From the NCBI GenBank assembly GCA_019454045.1, contig SKCR01047718.1:1-64000 (forward strand): a stretch of 64,000 nucleotides of DNA, given 5' to 3'. Positions 11,288-22,572 of this stretch are shown one piece after another. The translations under genes were made by a program, and so were the position numbers. Under the pieces are notes generated by a model. That model made no database searches and was not told the DNA's origin. It saw only the letters and a list, made by a program, of their open reading frames with translations. Every line of letters begins with the position of its first letter. The first letter of the stretch is position 1. The DNA is from Zanthoxylum bungeanum. Lineage: Eukaryota; Streptophyta; Magnoliopsida; Sapindales; Rutaceae.

Positions 11288-13271
11288 TGTTGGGTTTCTA
11301 CTATAGTCCCAAGATCGATTCAAGCATAAAAACATGTGTGAATACTTAAAAGAAGTATGGTGGAATCATACTTACAATGATCGGCTTTTGCGATGCGAGA
11401 AACAACAAAAATCTTCAAGCTTTTCCTCCAATGTGCTCACGGTTTTGCTCCATTTTGTGCTCCATTATGTTCGGCCAAGCTCCAAGCTTGGGTGTGCATT
11501 CTATGCCCATGGGTGGGTTTCCCTATCACCTTCTTAAGACTCTTAATGTGTGCTAGCACCTTGGAAATTTTGCCACAAAATTCCCTATTCATCTTCTTCT
11601 TTCTCGGCAATTGCAGAAATTTTGGAGAAGAAAATGGCCCAAGGCCGTGAGATGAGAGAGAGAGTGAGAGGAGATTGTATTTTTGTGTGTTCTGTAACTA
11701 ATACAAAAAATGAAAGTCTAATACCAAAATAATAAAAGAAATGGTAAATGTATTTCAAGCCATCACATAAGTGTGTTGCACACTCAACCATCAACCAACA
11801 ACTTCCATCACAATAAAGTGATAAAGTTGACTAGTGATGTGACACTTGATGTGACTTGTGGGCCGCACTTGAATTTGAAATGCTAGTGGGCCCACAAACA
11901 CTCCCGGGCTTGGGTTCGCTAATTCCGAATTAACGAATTTTCCGTTGCGACGTAATTAAATCAAATTTAATTAAATAATAATGCCTAGCAAAATTACTAT
12001 TCACGTCGCTAGCGAATTAATTCTAAATTAACTCGTTTGCCCGAATTAAAATCTAATTTTAATTCCGCGTCGAAATCTAATTTCGTATAATATATCGAAT
12101 ATATTATTTTATCGATTAATTCCAAATTAATCGTTATCTCTCTTTTAATAATATTTTATTCCAGATAAAATATCTCCGTAATTAATCCCAGATTAATTTT
12201 CTCTCTCATCTAATTAATCCCAGATTAGTTATGTGCGAGTCATACGTCATCGGTGAATCTTCGGGAAGCGACCCATGAGATCCCCGGATATGTTGGTAGT
12301 AAATCCGGTCGTCGGACTATCCGAACACGTACGTACCTAGTACTACATTTTTACCGATTTACAAGACATGGTTGGCTTCTAGCAAAGCACCGTGCCTACC
12401 CAATTCTCCAGAAATATTCTTAAAGGAATATGTAATCTTTATCAGGCGTAGTATACGTAGTATTGCGTATACGATCCAGCATCAGATGTCACGTGCAAGG
12501 TCTGGGGCTGGAATTGTGTCTACCCCGTACGAAGCACATATCGGATCTCTGGTAACTAGTCTCTGTAATCGGATAATCATGACCTAGTCATATTATCCCG
12601 ATGATTGTAGTACAAAAGAGCACCAGTTCCGTATCCTACGTGATCATCATCTCCACTATGACTGGAGTGATACTTCCATCTTGACATCACACCCAATACA
12701 CTACGATTCTCAATATACCCAGAAGAGGCATACACAGAACCTGTTAAAGCCCTGGACGACCAAAACCAAAGTATATTGATTGTCGCAAGTATTAGCGGTG
12801 CAAGTCTCAGGTTAAGACCAAATACCTACCCTGATTCGGACTTCCATAGACACATAGTCATACTACCAATGGAATTCCGAGGGGTCTATCCAGAGAGAAG
12901 TTGTTTCCGTACCATCGATAAACACAACCTCCTATTACACTTGCATGAGTATCATATACCCAAATATATGAGAACTATGTCGTTATGCTCCCACAACGCG
13001 CACAAGTGTAATACTAGTATATTCCGCATTATCGATGTCCAATCTCAATAATACTATGACTATGGATATTTAATGATTAAACCTTTATGGATTGATATTG
13101 TCTCATATCATCTCAATCCGGAACTAATCATATGGACCTTTTATCGTTTATACATCTTGGTAATCTAATTACAAATGATAAAAGAGCAATTTCCTTTGTC
13201 ACATAGTTAATTTGTACAACAATACCATGATCTGTACAAATAGTGATGCTATGGGTCATAATTGTCCAACA
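11288..13271 (-). mobile_element. LTR-A, 3' LTR of copy 2
   Basis: 1984 bp, ending TTGTCCAACA on the plus strand. It carries the LTR-A palindrome array (12111-12232) and a minus-strand GTAAGT (11370-11375). It is collinear with 43889-46030 but clearly more diverged from it than the two LTRs of copy 1 are from each other. Confidence 0.88.
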
Positions 13272-13282
13272 ATCTCCCACTT
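13272..13282 (-). other. Polypurine tract of LTR-A copy 2
   Basis: Read on the minus strand, AAGTGGGAGAT directly precedes the 3' LTR. This is the usual plus-strand primer of plant copia elements, and copy 1 has the identical tract at 46031-46041. Confidence 0.85.
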
Positions 13283-16160
13283 GGCCTATAGTCAATCACT
13301 CAAGTGTCCTACAACCGAACTATGTACGGTTCGCTCAAATTTCTGCTGAGAAAAAGCTTTCATCAACGGATTTGCATGGTTATCATCTGATGTGATTTAT
13401 TTGATCATCACATCGCCACGATGTATGATCCGAACGAATCAGATGAATATTTGAAGTATATATCTGGATCGTTGATGAGACCATTAATTCTTTAGCCTGT
13501 GATGTATCCTAGCTTAGCTGCTAACAGAACTACTCCTAATCGGATTAGGATTATTATAGATCCAAAAGGCTTCTATTGCTGCCTCACCTGCAGCAATAAT
13601 CCACTTTTGTTGTTTATTCGGTAACAGTATCTTGCTTGGATGATTTCCAGCTCACTGTTCCGTTATTCAAACTGTATAGTACCTTTGTTACGACTTATAG
13701 TCGTTTTTATCGGTTAGGAAACTTACAATGGTGAACCTAGTCACTTCAAGTTCTCCTTCTCCATAGTATAAGAAAGCATCCTTAGTTCATCTAAGATACT
13801 TAAAGATGTTCTTAACATCAATCCAATGACTATCACTTGGATTGGCCCGATTGTGACTCCATATGCTCAAATCATATGAGACACCAGGTCAAGTACATTT
13901 TTCAATGTACGAGTTCTCGGAGAGTATTAACAACTTTAAATATATCCCAGTAGATCTTTATTCCTAGAATAAAGGTTATTTCTCCCAAGAATTCTACGGA
14001 GAATTTTCATGAAAGCCAAGCTTTCACCGATTGTATTATGGGAATATCATTTCCAAGAAATGATATATCATCATTATTTAGGACAGTCACTGTCAGTGCG
14101 CTCCCACTAACCTCCTTATATACACAAGAATCATTTTCGTTTTTGAATTAAATCATATACCATTATGATTACATCAAAACAATAGTTCCAAGAACGCTAT
14201 GCTTGCTTCAATCCATCTATGGATCGAATTAACATGCAAACCTTGTTTGCTCATTTTGGTATGACAAAACCGTCAGGATGTTGTAAACATCCTCCAAAAG
14301 GTTTCCGTTAAGGAAAGCGGTTTTGGCATTCAGCTGCCATATTTCGTAAATGAAACATGCATCATCGGCAAGCATTATCCAAATGGATTTAACCATGACA
14401 ACAGGTAAAAGGTTTCGTCGTAATCGACACAATGTTGATAACGATACCTTTTTTCGCTACAAGTCTTGCTTAGTACGTTGGTATGTTGCCATCCATATAT
14501 GTCTTCCTGGAAGACTCAAATAGTACCAATAGGCACAATGCCTTCCGGTACATCAACTAGTACCCAAACTTAGTTGGTATACATGGAATCCATTTTGGAC
14601 TTCATGGCACTTTGCCATAATAGGGAGTCGATACCTTGTATCACTTCCTCATACGTAGTCAGTTCGTATTCCTCAATAAGAATGACATCTTTATGAGGTG
14701 AGATCAGAAACTCATACCTCTCAGGTTGTTTTCTGACTCTCTCCGACTATCGCGGTTCTTGTGTATTCGAAGATTATTGGTATAGTTTCATCCCTGATGA
14801 ACTATTTGTGTTCCATTAAGGAATCAGTGCCTGGAATAGTATTACTCTGATTTTTCATCGAGTTTTACTTTCCTCCCACTTACCACTGCATATAGGTAAT
14901 CCTCTGAGGAAAACCGCATGGCGAGCAACAATTACATTGTTCTCTTGTGAGTTGTATAAGTACTATACTTTGGTTTCCCTAGGATAACCTACAACTTAGG
15001 CACTTATCCGATTTGGGTTCTAGTTTGGTATCATCCGAACATATGCCTAACATTCCCAAATCTTCAGGAATGAGAAAACCCGGTTTCTTTCCTGTTCATA
15101 TCTAATATGAAGTTTGTCTAACAGATTTTTATGGAACCTTATTCAAAATAAGTTTTGCACTGTTAATGCGTATCCCTAGAAGGAAATTGTATCTCAGAGC
15201 GACTCATGATTAACCTTATCATGTCTAACAAAATTCGGTTTCTCCGTTCGGATACACCGTCAACTTGACGTGTTCCGGAAGAGTCCTAATTGAAAGAATA
15301 CTATACTCTTTCAAGTATTTGAGAAACTTATTGCTTAAGTATTTTCATCACGGTCCAATCATGATGTTTTAATACTTCAGCCGATCTGTTTGTCTACTTC
15401 GTGTCAAAACTCTTTGAGTTAATCAAAAGTTTTCGATCCGTGTTTCAAAAGAAATACATAACCATAACACGATGCAATATATGTAAAGGTTACAAAGTGT
15501 TCATATCCACCTCTAGCCTAGCTAGATATGGGCCCACTTACGTCACTATGAACGAGGGCTAACAGATCAGTGGCACTTGCACTTTTACCAAGTAAAATGT
15601 GTTTTAGGCACTTTGCCTAATGAACTAGATTCGTAGACACCATTTGAATAGAATCAAATATGTCCTAGTATCCACTCTTCGAAAGTGTGGATATATGAGT
15701 CTTGTTAATTGTGTCCCAGACAACAATGCCACATATAAGTCTCAACTGATTTACTCAGTTTGAGCTATTTATTTTTCATGTTATACATTTGAGATTTATT
15801 TATATTTAAAATATAAATACTGTTATTCACATCTAATGTGTTTATCTCAATATCATCTTTATAAAATAAAACACTTTAGTGTTCTATAATATAAAGGTAT
15901 ACCTGCAATGGGTTATACTCTGATATAGAGATAATGTTTCTAGTCAAACTAGTTACATTCTAACAGTTTCCTAATTTAAGTACAACCCGAAGGGTAGTTC
16001 CTAAACTTAGGTATCTACAGTTAAAACAGCGACTCTCGTCCCGTTTCCGATTCACAGATCAATCTCATCTGAAGTCAGTATCCTGCTAATCAGCAGATTC
16101 TGCACACCAGTACATATTTATGTACCACATCCAGTATCTAAAATCTAATTTTAATACTAG
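13283..16160 (-). pseudogene. Decayed copia pol of LTR-A copy 2
   Basis: Copia-type pol fragments lie in order on the minus strand. Protease keeps LDTGCGT (near 16122). Integrase has GVSERRNRILLDMIR with the catalytic Glu (about 15195-15277). RT has WQLNAKTAFLNGNL (about 14299-14340). The RT catalytic site, normally YVDD, reads NNDD at 14067-14078, followed by ISFLGNDIP. Stops and frameshifts are frequent and no frame exceeds about 70 codons. Gene order protease-integrase-RT identifies Ty1/copia. It cannot encode a working polymerase. Confidence 0.8.
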
Positions 16161-16800
16161 TAGTGAACATGTTTATAACAAACATATTTGAAGTCGGAAC
16201 CTTGCCCCGTCTTCACTTCCTTTATGTCTGCCTTGTCCATACGGCAGTCACGCTTCCAGTGACCCCGTTTGCCACAATTTAAGCAGACATCTTGGGATAT
16301 GTCATTTGTCTTCCCAGAAGATTATAATGATATTGCCTTTGCCCCTTTTCCACACCCCAGAAGCCTTTGGCCGAGCCTTGGCCTTTTGGGATGTCGAAGT
16401 AAGATGCGCCTTGCGCTTCTTGCCTATTACAAACTCTGGCTTTGTCTCCTTGAGTGTAGCCATTAACTCTCCAAGAGTTTTCTATTGCAATTTGTACTTC
16501 TAAGATCTAAGAATAGATCTATAAAGATCCTTCAATTTCAATATCATACTATAAAGATCTAATCCTTAGTTCTGACTAAGAAATTAAGGAGTCTTTGCGG
16601 CAAGCTTAACAGATTAAGCACTAAAGTATCATCACATGAAAATTCCAAATATCATGTTCCACTAATTGCTCAACTCCGGGCTTAGGCTCGAGACGTCACT
16701 ATATCAAATAAAGTAACTTCTCGGTTTCCAGGACTATCCTGAGATTTTATTCCCAATCTGAAAATTAAAGCCGTTTAAAATATTTTCACCCAGGTTTATG
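16161..16800 (-). pseudogene. Gag 3' part of LTR-A copy 2 with CCHC zinc knuckle
   Basis: The minus strand at 16244-16285 encodes CLNCGKRGHWKRDC, a perfect Cys-x2-Cys-x4-His-x4-Cys nucleocapsid knuckle, followed by RMDKAD. Nucleocapsid knuckles bind element RNA. The flanking gag sequence is too decayed to delimit. Copy 1 has lost this knuckle: at the equivalent place (about 48950-49010) the histidine and most cysteines are gone. Confidence 0.7.
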
Positions 16801-17060
16801 TTTTAAACACTAATCTTTCAGTTATTCTTGATTGCTATAGTCCAACTATCCAATCAACGATTTCAGGTACTATAAATTATAATGATTACTATAGTCTAAC
16901 TATATAATCAACTATAATTTAAATTGGTTAAATTCAAATATATTGATTACTATAATCCAATTATATAATCAACTATAATTGAAGTAGTTTGAATACAGTC
17001 CAACTGTTTAATTTAAAACAACATTAAATATTAGTCCAACTAATATATTAATTTGATGAC
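16801..17060. repeat. AT-rich tandem repeats in LTR-A copy 2
   Basis: Four or five imperfect units of about 50-70 bp, each around GATTACTATAGTCCAACTAT, lie between the gag relic and the 5' non-coding part. The collinear block in copy 1 is about 49385-49640. Confidence 0.65.
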
Positions 17061-18810
17061 GAAAAATTTGAAATGAACGCGTATTGGCAAGTAACTAAAC
17101 GAATATTGCAAATTTAATACTTGCCTCCCACTATTTTTCGGCGAGCCTCTAACCCTCTGTTGAGTACTCGGGATACCTTGTTTCCTAATGAGCTAGGATC
17201 CCGTTAAATAACAAATAATCTTGACTTTGGCCAACAAATTGTATGATAATTAACTAGGTAGATCTCTAAGATCAATTGGATCCCATCCAATTCCTAGATC
17301 CAGTAGATGGACATCCAAGTCCGAAACATATATCTTATATATGCCAATATATCCAATATATTCCCTAACATTTTTCCTCTGAATCAATTAAGCCTTGGCT
17401 TTGGCACAACAAACTTAATGATCCCAGTTAAGCGGAACCCATTGACCTTGGAAAGCTTCGTAATCGATGTCGATGGACAAGAAGTGATCTTGACTTTGGC
17501 CAACAAATCACAACTTGGACAAGACACCGATATGGAACAAAGCCTTCATGATTCAAGCACATCCTCGACGGATAAAGGTCTTGACTTTGGCCAACAAACC
17601 AATGTCAGTCTTGGATCTTGAGTAAGAATCACTCAATGGAAGGAAAAAAGCTTAATATACGTTGAGGGTTTTTTCGCGTAATTGGCTACCAATTAATTAT
17701 ATTTGTTAAAGTCTCATAATCATACACCCTTAAACATGCATTCTAAACACATAATAAGGCGCGTAAGTAAATAAATATAATAATGATATGCGGATGGATA
17801 CTTAACACATTGTTCCTAGAACAAATCTCTCCTTTTCCTCTCTCCCGATAGCACAAGTATTACTTCTACCCAATTACATAACACTTCTAAAGAAACCTCA
17901 TTTACATTGGGGGGAATAGGTGAGAAGAGAAATACAAAGAGTCAAGAGGTAATAGGCTGGACACGCAGGTCCAATTAATAAATTCTAAATTTATTACAAC
18001 AATTTCCAAAATTGCCCTCACTCATCTAATATCCATCCGATATATATTATTCATACATCGCATCCATGTATTCACACAAAGCATGTTATTAATCAATCTA
18101 ATCCAATTAATTATTCTGAAATTAATGACCATCCAATGTTCAAACAACGATTTGATTTTGCGCGAGTCCGACTCGTTTTACGAATAAGTACTCAAAGTAC
18201 GAATTCATGAATTATATTAAACTACAACATTAAATCCAATTTAAATTTGTATTTAATACTAATTCATTTATTTAATTCCAAATTAAATAATTACACTTTT
18301 TAATGTGCCTTTACGACTTAGATTCTAAATCTAATCGTTACGGGTCTCAAAGCCCTATTAACATCCAATGATAATTTAATTAAAGTCCAATGGGCTTTTA
18401 ATTAATTTCATAAGGCATGAAATTTTGTTCAATATGGGTCAAAACCAAATACCAAAGCCCATTTAAGGAATCACCCTTATTTGCCAAGAAACCAATTTAG
18501 GCCCATTAGGCCCAATTAAAGTTTTAAAGGTCCATTAGTTATATTTGGACTTTATGGATATGGTTTTGGGCCCAATTGGATCTAACCAATTAGCCTAAAC
18601 CAAACTTGGCCCAACCAAGCCCATTAAGCCCAATTACAACTTTACAAGCCCAATTCCAAATTTGGCCCAATTAATTAAATTACCAAAATTCCAAATTTCA
18701 TAATTTAATTAACCTAAAGTGTATGCCATAATTAATTAACCAAATTAATATTTCCAAAACACCAATTTACTCAATTAATTATGCTTATTATCATCAACTT
18801 ATGTCCAACA
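17061..18810 (-). other. Non-coding 5' region of LTR-A copy 2
   Basis: No reading frame here shows known protein features. A 19-bp motif, CTTGACTTTGGCCAACAAA, occurs three times (17220-17238, 17489-17507, 17580-17598) with spacing that is conserved in copy 1. Towards the right the sequence becomes a run rich in GGCCCA/AATTAA words. The end at 18810 is the deletion junction described for the element. Confidence 0.6.
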
Positions 18811-18815
18811 GCTAG

Positions 18816-19920
18816 ATGCCAGCCTTGGTCATTGAAATCAAACGACCATCTGATCAGAGGATAATTTATGTTCGATTAAATTATCACGATTCATTTCATG
18901 TCCAACTTGAGGGGAACCCAAAAGGTCACACACAACAAAGTCGAAATCAATGGTTAATAGTGCATAATACATATTTAACAGCATATATGATTGCTTTAGG
19001 AATTGTTCATAAATAGTTCAATATGTTTAATTATTGTACAGATCATTTATGAGGTTCCATAGTGGCTTAGGGATTGGTGAATGACGATAGGCGGCACTTT
19101 GGGAAGTGGAATAAATAGATTTTAAAAAATATTACTATTCACGTGACTAGTAACTCGTGAATAGTACAATGTGAATAGTAAAAATTTTTAATATAATTTT
19201 GTTATTTGTTTTGAATTCCAATTCGGCCCAAACTCTTATTAGGGTTTTATAATCTCATTAAACCACTAAATTAACATCCAATGGCTAAGATTAAATTGGA
19301 TTTTATCCCATATCGGATTCTTAATTAGTTTTGTTGTCTTTGGAGCACTATATAAACCCAAAGAATTCTTCACAAATTTTTGCACCAAACCTTTCAAATC
19401 TTGGGTTTATATAAGTGAGCAACTCTAAATTTTTAAGAGTAAGCCACTGATTTTGAGGGTCCTTAAGTCTAATTGACTAGAGGAATCTCGAGTTAAAAGT
19501 TTTGAGGTATTTGCCTAGGCTAGCACCAAGGGTAAAATACTTGTGCACTCAAGGCGTAGTCTTGCCGTTGAGTTTTGGCTTTGGTGTGTTCATCTTTGGA
19601 GGCCACACACTTGGGTGGCTCTTTGGAACGTGGAAAAGCTTGCTGAGCTCGAGAAAAACTTGTAGGTTGGAGGGAGGACTGGAGGAGTCTACGGTTCAAG
19701 TAAGTATTTTTCTTTCTTTATTTTAATTAGAGTTCTTATAATAGTTAACATGTTTAGGTTTATGTTCTTTGCATGTTTTATGATTTTTATGCTTAGAATA
19801 TATAGTAACATTCCTAGGCTTGTAGAATAATCAAAACAAATGGGTATTGGGCAAAGGGAAAGTGGCATCATAATAATAATTATTTATTTTCCACTGCGCA
19901 CTCGCGGCCGCTTCCCAACA
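18816..19920 (+). mobile_element. LTR-B of B1, right part
   Basis: Continues the interrupted B1 5' LTR after the second GCTAG (18811-18815). It contains a TATA box (TATATAAA, 19349-19356), a GTAAGT motif (19700-19705) and the LTR end GCGGCCGCTTCCCAACA. Total LTR length without the insertion is about 1990 bp. The 66-74-codon frames here are non-coding and recur in other LTR-B copies. Confidence 0.9.
19349..19356 (+). promoter_or_regulatory. TATA box of LTR-B (B1)
   Basis: CACTATATAAACCC is conserved in all three LTR-B copies (also 55164-55171 and 61465-61472). It lies after CACGTGA-like half-palindromes, as expected of the Pol II promoter of the element. Confidence 0.7.
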
Positions 19921-19921
19921 G

Positions 19922-19933
19922 TGGTATCAGAGC
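19922..19933 (+). other. Primer-binding site, initiator tRNA-Met type
   Basis: TGGTATCAGAGC starts 2 bp after the LTR end and matches the 3' end of plant initiator tRNA-Met over 12 of 12 bases, the standard primer of plant copia elements. Confidence 0.92.
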
Positions 19934-20651
19934 GCCTTTTTTGTTTTGATTAGTTCTCACACATTTGAACTCGAAATTGGGTGTTTAAAAGCTCGTTGGA
20001 AAGCTAACACCCTGAACTTAATTTTAGGCACGAGTTTTGCATGATTTGGTTAAGATTTGAATTGTGAAATTACATTTAAAGTTCACGCGTCTGCAGAAAA
20101 ACGTGAATAGTAAATTTGTTTGAATAAAATAAAATGCAATATCATAATTAAATATTAATCAAAGTTATTTAATGCCTAAAATAATTCCAACATATTAGAA
20201 CTCATATGCTTGATGATTCTATGTATGATTAGAATTGGCATGATTATTTTAGGGTGCAAGCATCTAGAGACTTTCTAAGAAATAAAGAGTGTATTGCTTA
20301 TCCCTTAGCTAAGTAATTATTCTATGATGAACTTAGAGATTTATTACCTTTAAGGCTAATAAATATAAATCACTTGTTTATATCATAAATTGGTTGGGAA
20401 CCTACCTAATTATCATATTTTATAACGACCGGCCCTAGCCGGAGTTATGAAATAATGATAATTGGATCCTTGCCCACAAGAAATCCATCATATTGGGGTT
20501 GATGTGTTTTGCTTAAAATTTTAAAACAATTGAGTGGGAGCAAATTCATAATATTAAAAGCCCATGTTATTATGAAACATTAATGAAAACATATTCCTAA
20601 TTTTAACATTCTCTCTTAACAGGTGGGTTAAAATATTTCACAAACATTCAA
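19934..20651 (+). other. Untranslated leader of B1
   Basis: About 720 bp between primer site and gag with no credible frame. Its last part (from about 20370) matches the leader of B2 (from about 55916); the first part has no counterpart in B2. Confidence 0.6.
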
Positions 20652-21460
20652 ATGGCAAACAGAGTATCACTTCATTCCATCCTTGATGAGCATAAGCTCA
20701 AATGGGACAACTACAATGACTGGTTTAGAAACCTTAAAATATCTTACGACAAGAAAATATTTTCTATGTTCTTGAAAGACCATTCCCCCCTGAACCTGCA
20801 GAAGATGTTGACCAAAATACATTTGATGCTTGGAAGAAACACGTCGATGATGATGAGCAAGCAGTTTGCATAATGCTTGGCTATATGTCGGATGAACTTC
20901 AGAAAGCTCATGAAGATATGGATGCTCAAACCATCATCTTTCACTTGAAGGATTTGTATGAAACTTCCGTTCATACCGTGAGATTCCAAGTTTCATGTGC
21001 CTTATTCCAAACAAGGTATAAGGAAGGATCTATTAGTGGACATGTGCTTAAGATGATTGGCCACATTGAAAAATTGGCCAACCTCGGGTTCATCATGGAT
21101 CATAAGATATGTCAGGATGTAATTCTTCAGTCCTTACCAAAATAATTCTCTAACTTTATTATGCAGTTTCATCTGTTTGATAAAGAAGCTACTTTAGCAG
21201 AATTGCACAATCTGATAAAGCAAGCAGATAAGGACTTGAAACCAGAGCTTAAAAACTTCGTCATGCTTATGGCTACGGACCTGAAGCCACGAGGCCCAAA
21301 GAAAAATAAGGGCAAGGCCAAGGGTCTAGATCACCTAAAGCCCAATGGTAAGGTGGAGAAGAAAAAGGGAAAGGGGAAATGTTTCTTTTATGGAAAGAAG
21401 GGTCATTGGAAGAAAGACTGCAGATCCTTGAAAGCCAAGGAAGCTAGGGAAGCCCAATAG
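20652..21460 (+). pseudogene. Copia B1 gag
   Basis: Begins ATG with MANRVSLHSILDEHKLKWDN and NYNDWFRNLK, the copia gag N-terminus, then shifts frame near 20742. The long middle (20873-21145) has MLGYMSDELQKAHEDMDAQT and FQTRYKEGSISGHVLKMIGH. A stop at 21143-21145 interrupts it, then 21161-21460 completes it with a Lys-rich tail. The nucleocapsid knuckle (21380-21421) reads CFFYGKKGHWKKDC: the second zinc cysteine is Tyr. With one frameshift, one stop and a damaged knuckle this copy is inactive. It matches the B2 gag at 56166-56990. Confidence 0.85.
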
Positions 21461-21484
21461 GCCAAGAAGCCCAATGCTTCAGGT

Positions 21485-21757
21485 ATGTTGTATATGATTG
21501 AACTATATTCTCAAAACTCTGAACCTTCTACTTGGGTGCTTGACGCCGGTTGTGGGCCTCACTTATGTAACAATGTGCAAGGCCTGAGAAACAGTAGGAG
21601 ACTCTGTCATGGGAAGGTTGACTTACGCATGGGTAATGGAGAAAAAGTGGATGCATTGTGCGTGGGGACTTATTCATTAGTTTTTTTCAAATGGTTTAGT
21701 TTTAGACTTAGAATATTGTGTTTATGTACCTTCTCTAGTAAAGAACATCATTACAAT
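21485..21757 (+). pseudogene. Copia B1 protease, 5' fragment
   Basis: The frame carries WVLDAGCGPHLCNNVQGLR, the protease active-site region. The catalytic D-T-G triad is changed to D-A-G (21542-21550), which would abolish activity. B2 keeps DTG at 57052-57060. Similarity to B2 stops near 21757, inside the domain, which marks the truncation of B1. Confidence 0.8.
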
Positions 21758-22246
21758 TTCTTCTTTGTTTCAAATTTTTTTGGCACTTCAGTGTTCACTC
21801 ACCAGGTATTTCAAAATACCTTACCCACCCCACTCTCCAGTTTTTTTGCATTTTATAGGTTCACCTATGTGGAAGACAAGAATTGGAGGCTATAAGACCT
21901 AGCGACAGTCATTACACACCTTGGTCGTTACAGTCGAGCCCAATAGTTAGTTATTGTCAAGTCATGTCATTAGGCCATGTATGAATTCATGTATTGTATG
22001 ATGTACAGAAATTAGTTTGTATACAAATAAAATATGCACGCAAATTTAGATTCATGTTATATGTACGTATAAATTATATCTATGTATAGTATCATACTAA
22101 TGTTTAATAAGTTTATAGTTATCATGATCACGTTTGCATTACAACTATGTATGTAGTTAGTGAGACAATAATTCAGTAGGTGCATGTCTGGGGGTTCAAG
22201 TGATGGTTAGGCTATCTTATATCAATCACATGCCCGAACTTCCCAG
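21758..22246. mobile_element. Unidentified repeat, probable LTR end
   Basis: There is no coding feature. The block ends GGGTGTGACA at 22246, a CA terminus. The next bases, GTTGGACTTCATGG, match an internal phrase of the Athila LTR at about 43340 (CTTGGACTTCATGG). This looks like the 3' end of an unknown element's LTR inserted in an Athila LTR. Its left side was lost in the event that truncated B1. Family not recognised. Confidence 0.4.
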
Positions 22247-22442
22247 GGTGTGACAGTTGGACTTCATGGTTTGAGAGAAGGTTGGCCTGACATAGGTGAT
22301 GTCCAGTCTGGATTGATATTTTTCTGAATTCTCTGGAGTTCCCTTCATTTCTGGCATTTAACCTTGAAAATTTCTCAACTTTCATGTGGTGCCTCCATAC
22401 GAGACTCATCATCGGACTATGTGTAAAAATACAATGTCTACG
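22247..22442 (-). mobile_element. Athila-LTR fragment
   Basis: Similar to 43290-43489 joined to 62034-62062, that is, to the sequence on both sides of copia B2 without B2. It contains GAGAGAAGGTTGGCC, ACGAGACTCATC and TATGTGTAAAAAT. It is therefore a paralogous empty site for the B2 insertion. Confidence 0.75.
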
Positions 22443-22572
22443 GTCTCCCTCACTTTGGAAAGCTTTGCAGTGTGTGACAGTGACAACTCTATCAAAGTCA
22501 TATATGTATTTTTTATTTACCTGGTTTGTTTGCCATCACCGGACTTACTTGACTTTGTAGTGGTATGTTTGT

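Larger units (their letters stand above)
11288..18810 (-). mobile_element. LTR-A element copy 2, minus strand, 5' LTR deleted
   Basis: The element begins at 11288 (TGTTGGG) next to GCTAG and ends at 18810 (TGTCCAACA) next to a second GCTAG (18811-18815). It keeps one complete LTR (11288-13271), a polypurine tract, decayed pol and gag, and a long non-coding 5' part. Its 5' LTR and about 650 bp of adjoining interior, both present in copy 1, are missing. The 9-bp TGTCCAACA at the right end equals the LTR terminus (13263-13271). It also equals an internal site in copy 1 (51390-51398), so a microhomology deletion explains the shape. Confidence 0.85.
10405..21757 (+). mobile_element. Copia element B1, truncated, with nested LTR-A element
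   Basis: A Ty1/copia element with 5' LTR-B (10405-11287 plus 18816-19920), an initiator-Met primer site, a leader, gag and the start of protease. Its 5' LTR is interrupted by an LTR-A element with duplication GCTAG. The internal region matches B2 (54195-62028) until about 21757, inside protease; integrase, RT, RNase H and the 3' LTR are missing. The sequence beyond belongs to another repeat, so a deletion or rearrangement removed the 3' two thirds. Confidence 0.88.

Noticed and set aside
19922..19933. tRNA-like sequence
   Set aside because: Only the complement of a tRNA 3' end, i.e. a primer-binding site. The same holds for 9493-9510 and 33395-33412. No cloverleaf is present.
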